A stretch of 5,511 nt of DNA. It comes from Akkermansiaceae bacterium. Its GTDB lineage: Bacteria > Verrucomicrobiota > Verrucomicrobiia > Verrucomicrobiales > Akkermansiaceae. Each line of letters opens with the position of its first letter. Within the stretch, counting starts at the first letter, position 1. The stretch is from NCBI GenBank assembly GCA_023301645.1, contig JALZUH010000212.1, positions 1-5,511 on the forward strand, given 5' to 3'. Of the stretch, positions 1 to 4,320 are shown piece after piece. The translations under genes and the position numbers were made by a program. The notes under the pieces were generated by a model. It searched no databases and was not told the DNA's origin. It saw only the letters and a program-made list of their open reading frames with translations.

Positions 1-72
1 GCCTCGATTTTAGGAAGTATGATCGCCATCTGGCTAGGGCTCAAAATTGCTACCAGCCTAACTCAAGCCTAA
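1..72 (+). CDS. C-terminal fragment of a membrane protein, possibly CrcB/FluC fluoride channel
   Basis: The frame is open from the window edge and ends at TAA 70-72, giving the last 23 residues of a protein. They form one hydrophobic helix (ILGSMIAIWLGLKIA) followed by a short polar tail (TSLTQA). FluC/CrcB channels are about 125 residues long and end in just this way: a last transmembrane helix beginning with a small-residue 'LLGS' patch and a tail of a few polar residues. That resemblance is from memory and rests on about 20 residues, so the family name is tentative; any small polytopic membrane protein could end like this. The stop lies 31 bases before the next gene on the same strand, so co-transcription is possible. 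Confidence 0.45.
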   Translation, partial: ASILGSMIAIWLGLKIATSLTQA

Positions 73-103
73 TTCAAAACACCACCAGTATAGACTCACT
101 CCC

Positions 104-532
104 ATGAAGAACCTTAAAGACGGCATTCGCTCACTGGTCAGAATCGACTTCTATGGCAACGTGCACAAATACTTCCGAGGCACGGATAAAGAGACCCGCT
201 TCCAGACCGAAATCCTCATCCTCAAGGCACTCGAAGAAAGAGGCTGCCCTAATGTCCCGCGCTACATCACCTCACACAAGGAAGAGCTCCATCTCGTAAC
301 GACCAATTGCGGCAGCCCCACACCTGACCTCACGCAGAAAAAAGCAGACTCGCTCTATAAAACTCTCGAAGAAACATACGGCGTTCGCCACGACGACCCC
401 TACCCGAGAAACATCACCTATGATGCTAAAGCTGGACGATTCTGCATCATTGACTTCGAGCTAGCCACTCTACTCGACCTACCAAAGAGCAGCCCTACAG
501 ATAGCGTAGCAACCACAGAAGACCCCACTTAA
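104..532 (+). CDS. minimal protein-kinase-fold protein (142 aa)
   Basis: Probable small phosphotransferase of the protein kinase/aminoglycoside kinase fold; substrate unknown. Residues 96-103 read HDDPYPRN, which fits the H-x-D-x4-N catalytic loop of this fold (His96, Asp98, Asn103). Fourteen residues later comes IIDFE (Asp117), in the place of the DFG metal-binding Asp. Upstream, Lys22 in VHKYFRG and Glu36 in a predicted helix fit the beta3 Lys/alphaC Glu pair, and ELHLVTTNCG (61-70) fits the hinge strand. No clear glycine-rich loop is seen, and the chain ends about 25 residues after the DFE, so the usual C-lobe helices are missing; typical members have 200 or more residues. The ATG at 104 is the only sensible start in frame, and no Shine-Dalgarno sequence precedes it. 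The PP2C gene follows after 8 bases, suggesting an operon and a kinase/phosphatase pair. It could instead be a catalytically dead ATP-binding regulator. Confidence 0.7.
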   Translation: MKNLKDGIRSLVRIDFYGNVHKYFRGTDKETRFQTEILILKALEERGCPNVPRYITSHKEELHLVTTNCGSPTPDLTQKKADSLYKTLEETYGVRHDDPYPRNITYDAKAGRFCIIDFELATLLDLPKSSPTDSVATTEDPT

Positions 533-540
533 TCAACACT

Positions 541-1422
541 GTGAGCGACACACCTACTCCGACCCCCGACTCTGCTGCCTTACCGCAGTCAGAAGCACGG
601 CCCCCGCTCAGTATCGAGTGGCATGCCCAGTCTATCTCTGGCACCAAAAAGCCGGTCAATGATGATACTTGGCTGGTCTTCTCTGCTGACAAGAACGGAG
701 CCACTCACCTCGAAGACAAAGTTCACCACTCACTCAAGCACCACGACCTCATCTTCGCCGTCTCTGATGGTATGGGTGGCAGTCACGCCGGAGACGTAGC
801 ATCAGAGCTCATCCTCCAAAAACTCAGCCAATACATCCCGAAGACACTCCAACAGGCAGCGGAGGGAAAACACCCCGAATACTTCGCCTATCTCGAAGAA
901 GCTGTGCAAGAAGTCAGCACTGAGATCAATCGTATCGCAGCGGCAGACCCACTCAAAAAAGGCATGGGGGCTACGCTGGCACTAGCGTGGTTCACTCCAG
1001 AGAATCTCTACCTTTGTAATGTAGGAGACAGCAGACTCTACATCCACCGCGTCAGTGACGCAGAAACCCAACAGCTAACCCAAGACCACACTTTCGCATG
1101 GAAAAGCATGCATCGTGGCGACATCAACGAGCGCCAATACCGCAGTCACCCACGCAGAGCCGCTCTCTACGAAGTCGTGGGCGGAGGGCACAAAAACGTC
1201 CACCCCTACCTCTCGTCCATCCCCTACAGTGCGGGTGACCAGTTTCTCATATGCAGTGATGGACTCGTCGACGGACTCTGGAACAAGCACATCCACAGCG
1301 CATTCAGCCAAAACTACTCTAACCTACCTCAGCTCACCGAAGCCCTCCTCACCCGAGCTATCAATAATGACGGAAGTGATGACACTACCCTCATCGTGCT
1401 GAAGGTAGTAGAGAGCCCCTAA
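541..1422 (+). CDS. PP2C-family serine/threonine protein phosphatase (293 aa)
   Basis: Metal-dependent protein phosphatase of the PPM/PP2C family, which removes phosphate from Ser/Thr residues in the cytoplasm. Motifs appear in order: NDD (40-42, for the usual NED), SDGMGG (75-80), GMGAT (141-145), VGDSRLY (161-167), QDHT (181-184), HPRRAALYEVVGG (203-215), CSDGL (238-242) and GSDDTT (278-283). Metal ligands inferred from the family are Asp42, Asp76, Asp240 and Asp280. Two changes from consensus are visible: Lys in place of the Arg before the NED motif, and Asp281 in place of the Asn of 'DN'. The catalytic core starts near residue 24; residues 1-22 are rich in Pro and Thr and are probably disordered. 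There is no transmembrane segment. The start is GTG 541; the first in-frame ATG encodes Met78 inside the DGMGG motif, so it cannot be the start. The gene lies 8 bases after the kinase-like gene and is probably translated from the same mRNA. Confidence 0.95.
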   Translation: MSDTPTPTPDSAALPQSEARPPLSIEWHAQSISGTKKPVNDDTWLVFSADKNGATHLEDKVHHSLKHHDLIFAVSDGMGGSHAGDVASELILQKLSQYIPKTLQQAAEGKHPEYFAYLEEAVQEVSTEINRIAAADPLKKGMGATLALAWFTPENLYLCNVGDSRLYIHRVSDAETQQLTQDHTFAWKSMHRGDINERQYRSHPRRAALYEVVGGGHKNVHPYLSSIPYSAGDQFLICSDGLVDGLWNKHIHSAFSQNYSNLPQLTEALLTRAINNDGSDDTTLIVLKVVESP

Positions 1423-1489
1423 AAAAGCATCAGCTGCGCCCAGAATAGGCAAAACCATCGTCGCTACTGTCTCAAATAGCATGATGATT

Positions 1490-1501
1490 GCCAAAATTGG
1501 C
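1490..1501. repeat. 12-bp palindrome overlapping the sigma-54 -24 element
   Basis: GCCAA-AA-TTGGC is a perfect inverted repeat with 5-bp arms. Its right arm overlaps the -24 box of the sigma-54 promoter. An 8-bp direct repeat, ATGATTGC, flanks it at 1484-1491 and 1505-1512, exactly 21 bp (two helical turns) apart. The arrangement could be an operator or chance; no known regulator site is recognised. Confidence 0.35.
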
Positions 1502-1513
1502 ACAATGATTGCT
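1498..1513 (+). promoter_or_regulatory. sigma-54 (RpoN) promoter of the glutamine synthetase gene
   Basis: TGGCAC (1498-1503), five bases, then TTGCT (1509-1513) match the -24/-12 consensus TGGCAC-N5-TTGCW completely, and a T at 1497 also fits. The invariant GG (1499-1500) and GC (1511-1512) are 10 bases apart, as sigma-54 requires. The predicted transcription start is near 1523-1525, giving a leader of about 130 nt before the ATG at 1655. Sigma-54 promoters need an ATP-dependent activator bound upstream; NtrC is the known activator for glutamine synthetase genes in proteobacteria. I saw no recognisable NtrC site upstream, and the activator here is unknown. Confidence 0.7.
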
Positions 1514-1522
1514 AAGATTCTC

Positions 1523-1552
1523 TTGACTACACGCAGGGTCGGAACTGATACT
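1523..1552 (+). promoter_or_regulatory. possible second, housekeeping-type promoter for glutamine synthetase
   Basis: TTGACT (1523-1528) resembles a -35 box, and GATACT (1547-1552), 18 bases later, matches 4 of 6 positions of a -10 box. Glutamine synthetase genes often have one sigma-70-type and one sigma-54 promoter, so a pair would make sense. The match alone is weak. Confidence 0.25.
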
Positions 1553-1560
1553 TCGCCCGC

Positions 1561-1595
1561 ATCTTATGAGATACCTTTTAGGTGACGCATAAGGT
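1561..1595 (+). promoter_or_regulatory. hairpin in the 5' leader of glutamine synthetase
   Basis: The arm 1561-1568 (AUCUUAUG) pairs with 1588-1595 (CAUAAGGU) over 8 bp with one U-G wobble. After a 3x3 internal loop (1569-1571 / 1585-1587) that allows one central G-C pair, 1572-1576 (UACCU) pairs with 1580-1584 (AGGUG), closed by a UUU loop. No U-tract follows, so it is not an intrinsic terminator. It lies about 60 nt before the ATG, downstream of the sigma-54 promoter, and could stabilise the mRNA or control translation. It resembles no riboswitch that I recognise, including the cyanobacterial glutamine riboswitch. Confidence 0.45.
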
Positions 1596-1613
1596 TACTG
1601 CTGAAAATCAAGC

Positions 1614-1645
1614 ACTAGAAATTAAACCACTAGAAACAACTAGAA
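1614..1645 (+). repeat. three ACTAGAA direct repeats before the glutamine synthetase start
   Basis: ACTAGAA occurs at 1614-1620, 1629-1635 and 1639-1645. The first two copies extend to CACTAGAAA. Spacings are 15 and 10 bases, and the last copy ends 9 bases before the ATG. They sit in the A-rich stretch where a ribosome binding site would be expected, but none contains a Shine-Dalgarno core. The role is unknown: possibly translation enhancement or protein binding, or simply A-rich leader sequence. Confidence 0.4.
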
Positions 1646-1654
1646 CACAACACT

Positions 1655-2668
1655 ATGGCCAAATACAGACTCGATTACATCTGGCTCGACGGTTACACAC
1701 CGACACAAAGCCTCCGCACAAAATGCATGATGAAGGAATTCGATGCATTTCCAACACTAGACCAACTTCCTGATTGGGGGTTTGACGGTTCATCCACTCA
1801 GCAAGCTGAAGGCGGTGACTCTGACTGTGTTCTTAAGCCAGTAGCTCTCTACCCAGACGGCACTCGTGAAAACGGTATCCTCGTCATGTGCGAAGTTATG
1901 CTTCCAGACGGCACAGCGCATTCAACAAACGCACGTGCTACTATCGCAGAAGACGAAGGCACATGGTTTGGCTTCGAGCAGGAGTATTTCCTCATGCAAG
2001 ACGGAGTTCCTCTCGGATTCCCTAAAGACGGCTTCCCTGCACCACAGGGTGACTACTACTGCGGTGTCGGCTTCGACTCAGTAGGTGGTATCGCACGCGA
2101 AATCACAGACACACACCTCGACCTCTGCCTCTACGCTGGCATCAACCACGAAGGCATCAACGCTGAGGTGGCAAAAGGTCAGTGGGAATTCCAAATCTTC
2201 GGAAAAGGATCTAAGCGCGCAGCTGACGAAATGTGGGTAGCACGTTTCCTTCTTCTTCGCCTCTGTGAAGAGTATGAAGTATCTGTAGAATGGCACTGTA
2301 AGCCTCTTAAGGGCGACTGGAATGGTTCAGGAATGCACGCTAACTTCTCTACTAACTACCTTCGTGACCAAGGTGGCAAGGAATACTTCCTTAAGCTCAT
2401 GGACGCATTCGAAGCGAATGTTGAAGAGCACATCGCAGTATACGGTAAAGACAACCACCTCCGCCTCACAGGACTTCACGAGACACAGTCAATCGACAAG
2501 TTCTCATGGGGTGTTGCTGACCGTGGAGCATCTATCCGTGTGCCACACAGCTTTGTTAAAGACGAGAAGTATCAAGGTTACCTTGAGGACCGCCGTCCTA
2601 ACAGTGAGGGTTGCCCTTACAAGATCGCCAGCCGCATCATCCAGACGATCCAGTCTGTATCAGTCTAA
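1655..2668 (+). CDS. glnII: type II (eukaryotic-like) glutamine synthetase
   Basis: Cytoplasmic enzyme that makes glutamine from glutamate, ammonia and ATP, the main entry point of ammonium at low concentration. The N-terminal beta-grasp part carries WGFDGSST (41-48), typical of the family. The catalytic part carries GFEQEY (106-111; Glu108 and Glu110), EVAKGQWEFQ (171-180; Glu171 and Glu178), KGDWNGSGMHANFST (219-233; His228), RGASIRVP (290-297) and GYLEDRRP (308-315). Metal or substrate roles of these residues are inferred from the family. The length of 337 aa fits type II enzymes (about 330-370), not type I (about 450-470), and the adenylylated Tyr loop of type I is absent. The ATG at 1655 begins MAKYRLDYIWLDGY, as expected, and has no Shine-Dalgarno sequence. 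Upstream lie a sigma-54 promoter, a hairpin and repeats; a strong terminator follows, so the gene is probably monocistronic. Confidence 0.97.
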   Translation: MAKYRLDYIWLDGYTPTQSLRTKCMMKEFDAFPTLDQLPDWGFDGSSTQQAEGGDSDCVLKPVALYPDGTRENGILVMCEVMLPDGTAHSTNARATIAEDEGTWFGFEQEYFLMQDGVPLGFPKDGFPAPQGDYYCGVGFDSVGGIAREITDTHLDLCLYAGINHEGINAEVAKGQWEFQIFGKGSKRAADEMWVARFLLLRLCEEYEVSVEWHCKPLKGDWNGSGMHANFSTNYLRDQGGKEYFLKLMDAFEANVEEHIAVYGKDNHLRLTGLHETQSIDKFSWGVADRGASIRVPHSFVKDEKYQGYLEDRRPNSEGCPYKIASRIIQTIQSVSV

Positions 2669-2695
2669 GCTGACCTGCGATCATCGCAATATTTC

Positions 2696-2732
2696 AAACT
2701 GGTCCCAGCCTCGTGCTGCGGCCAGTTTTTTT
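2696..2732 (+). terminator. intrinsic terminator of glutamine synthetase
   Basis: AAACTGG (2696-2702) pairs with CCAGTTT (2722-2728), and the stem continues inward through a U-G and a C-G pair and one C-C mismatch to CAGC (2706-2709) / GCTG (2715-2718). Seven T residues (2726-2732) overlap and follow the 3' arm. It begins 27 bases after the stop codon. Confidence 0.88.
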
Positions 2733-2760
2733 GTTTATAGAATGGGATGAGGTTGTAAAC

Positions 2761-2790
2761 TTTACGCCTCACGCGGAACCTACATACTAT
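2761..2790 (+). promoter_or_regulatory. candidate promoter of the NERD gene, giving a near-leaderless mRNA
   Basis: TACTAT (2785-2790) matches 5 of 6 bases of a -10 box. TTTACG (2761-2766), 18 bases upstream, matches 4 of 6 of a -35 box. It lies just after the glutamine synthetase terminator, where a new promoter is needed. The -10 box ends 6 bases before the ATG at 2797, so transcription would start at or next to the start codon. Confidence 0.45.
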
Positions 2791-2796
2791 TAAGCC

Positions 2797-3543
2797 ATGC
2801 AAAATCTCTTCTGGATCTTACCTTTATTTCTCCTTTTCCACTTACTCAAAACGCCCAAAGTAAAAGGTCTCATCGGGGAGCTCTTTATTAGGTTCTTGGC
2901 CAAGATTAAGCTGCCCAAAGATGTTTATCATGCGATTCATAATGTAACGCTGACTACCGATAACGGGACAACTCAGATTGATCATATTTTTGTTTCACAG
3001 TTCGGCGTGTTTGTTGTCGAAACTAAAAATATGAAGGGCTGGATTTTCGGAGGAGAGCATCAAGCGCAGTGGACGCAGACGATATTTCGAGTAAAGAATA
3101 AATTTCAAAACCCCCTACGCCAGAATTACAAACACGTAAAAACACTGGAGGCTATTCTTCAGATCCCACCTGAGGCAATCGTTTCGGTCGTAGTTTTTAC
3201 TGGGAGTTGCACATTAAAAACTTCGCTACCTGCAAATGTCACCCGTGACGCAGGCTATATTGATTACATCAAGTCTTATAGGGAGCCCATCCTCTCTGCC
3301 TCGCAGGTGAAGCTAATTACAGAGCAGATTACATCTGGGCGGCTGAAGCCTTCACTAAAGACAGATCGAGAGCACGTGAAGAATCTCAAATCACGCCACC
3401 AAGCCAAGCCTGACCAAGAATGTCCTCGTTGTGGCAGGGCTATGGTTCTTCGCACAGCCAAGAAAGGTGCCCATAGTGGTAATCAATTCTGGGGGTGTTC
3501 TGGGTATCCATCGTGTCGCTTCACCGAGCAGGTCACTCAATAA
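2797..3543 (+). CDS. NERD-domain protein with N-terminal membrane anchor and C-terminal zinc ribbon (248 aa)
   Basis: Residues 3-17 (NLFWILPLFLLFHLL) form one hydrophobic segment, probably a membrane anchor or uncleaved signal. The NERD (nuclease-related) domain spans about 22-135: GLIGELF (24-30), then TQIDHIFVSQFGVFVVETKN (59-78) with Asp62, Glu75 and Lys77 arranged as in a PD-(D/E)xK nuclease core, and a final strand SVVVFTG (130-136). The C-terminus is a topoisomerase I-type C4 zinc ribbon: Cys209-x2-Cys212 and Cys234-x5-Cys240, with the typical GNQFWGCSGYPSCRF. NERD proteins are thought to act on nucleic acids, but the cellular role of most is unknown. The ATG at 2797 precedes the hydrophobic segment directly and lacks a Shine-Dalgarno sequence. 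It appears to be a single-gene unit; its base and codon use is more A/T-rich than that of the kinase and phosphatase genes, which may hint at a different origin. Confidence 0.9.
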   Translation: MQNLFWILPLFLLFHLLKTPKVKGLIGELFIRFLAKIKLPKDVYHAIHNVTLTTDNGTTQIDHIFVSQFGVFVVETKNMKGWIFGGEHQAQWTQTIFRVKNKFQNPLRQNYKHVKTLEAILQIPPEAIVSVVVFTGSCTLKTSLPANVTRDAGYIDYIKSYREPILSASQVKLITEQITSGRLKPSLKTDREHVKNLKSRHQAKPDQECPRCGRAMVLRTAKKGAHSGNQFWGCSGYPSCRFTEQVTQ

Positions 3544-3563
3544 GGCTCTGCGTCTCCCCTCTC

Positions 3564-3589
3564 ACTGGTGTCATTGACTAATGATCAGT
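3564..3589 (+). other. weak hairpin downstream of the NERD gene
   Basis: ACTG (3564-3567) pairs with CAGT (3586-3589), and TCATT (3571-3575) pairs with AATGA (3580-3584) around a GACT loop. The 3-versus-1 internal loop makes it weak, and no T-tract follows (the next bases are CTAAAAAG), so it is not a clear terminator. Nothing else is recognised between the NERD stop and 3660. Confidence 0.25.
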
Positions 3590-3660
3590 CTAAAAAGTGC
3601 TGACTTACTGTGTAGCCCAATCATGAATTAAATTAATCGGTTGTAGCTATTGGTGAAGGC

Positions 3661-4197
3661 TTGAGCCTTGTCGTCGAGTCACCAGTGATTGAGGGGCAGC
3701 CATGCTCCATTGAGACTTCACTGGATGACTCAACTTATTTCTCTGTAGTTGCGAGGGCATTCACCTCACCCACCTATCAATGGAGCAGAAACGGGCAAAT
3801 TATTCCTGGGGCGACACGTTCAGCGCTCCACATCGAGGATGTTTCGCCATTTGATACAGGTGAATACACCTGCGTGGTAACGAGTGGATCTTCCCAGACA
3901 AGCATACCAGCCTTTCTATCTTTAGGCTTAGATGACATGGATGGAGACGGATTAGATGATGCTTGGAAGGAGGCTCAGGGACTACAGGTGTAGATTACAC
4001 TGCAGGTGGTATCCGCTACAGGGTAGAATATGATGCTGACCTCGTATCACCGTGGAGCAGTGCTGATATTGTTCAGGTTGGGATCAGCAGTGAGCAATGG
4101 CGATGGCACCGAGACGCTAACGGTAAGAGTCCCAGCGCAAGCGGCTGATGGAGAAGACACGCTGTTTATGCGTGTGATGGTTTCCGCAACACTTTAG
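3661..4197 (+). pseudogene. remnant of a secreted/surface protein with an Ig-like domain, broken by frameshifts
   Basis: Three pieces of one ancestral protein follow each other in alternating frames. Frame 1 (3661 to about 3965) encodes an Ig-like domain, with TYQWSRNGQIIPGA, LHIEDVSPFDTGEYTCVVTS and then DMDGDGLDDAW, an acidic calcium-binding-like repeat. This frame hits a stop at 3991-3993. A second frame (about 3963-4082) continues with GGIRYRVEYDADL and SPWSSADIVQVG. The first frame then resumes from about 4084 with SAVSNGDGTETLTVRV and ends at TAG 4195-4197. 'YRVEYDADL ... W ... NGDGTET' is a C-terminal module common in exported verrucomicrobial proteins (family knowledge). The second shift looks like one extra G in GGG at 4080-4082: removing it gives V-G-S-A-V-S in one frame. 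The first break, near 3965-3995, may include a larger deletion. No signal peptide or usual start is present, and the frame upstream is closed by a stop at 3634-3636, so the 5' end is missing as well. Confidence 0.75.
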
Positions 4198-4277
4198 TGA
4201 CACACAAGCAGGCACTCCGTGGTGATACAGCAAGGCCCTGGGCTTAGCTGGTCATCAAGAGTGCTAATACGAGCGAT

Positions 4278-4317
4278 AAAACTCCGAGGTAGGCTTTTCT
4301 ACTAGCCTATGTTGGAG
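4278..4317 (-). terminator. intrinsic terminator of dihydroorotase (minus strand)
   Basis: Read on the minus strand, CTCC (4317-4314) pairs with GGAG (4285-4282), and after a 4x4 internal loop TAGGCT (4309-4304) pairs perfectly with AGCCTA (4295-4290) around an 8-nt loop. TTTT (4281-4278) follows directly. It starts 3 bases after the dihydroorotase stop codon. The T-tract is short, so termination may be partial. Confidence 0.6.
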
Positions 4318-4320
4318 GGC

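Noticed and set aside
1115..1402. Plus-strand frame rich in Thr and Ser inside the phosphatase gene
   Set aside because: It lies wholly within the PP2C gene in another frame, has low-complexity composition and no recognisable motif, while the PP2C motifs are complete.
1523..1654. Glutamine riboswitch in the glutamine synthetase leader
   Set aside because: The conserved core of the cyanobacterial glnA RNA was not found; only a simple two-part hairpin is present.
2322..2750. Long plus-strand frame overlapping the end of glutamine synthetase
   Set aside because: It is an out-of-frame reading of the glutamine synthetase gene that runs through the terminator hairpin; it shows no domain.
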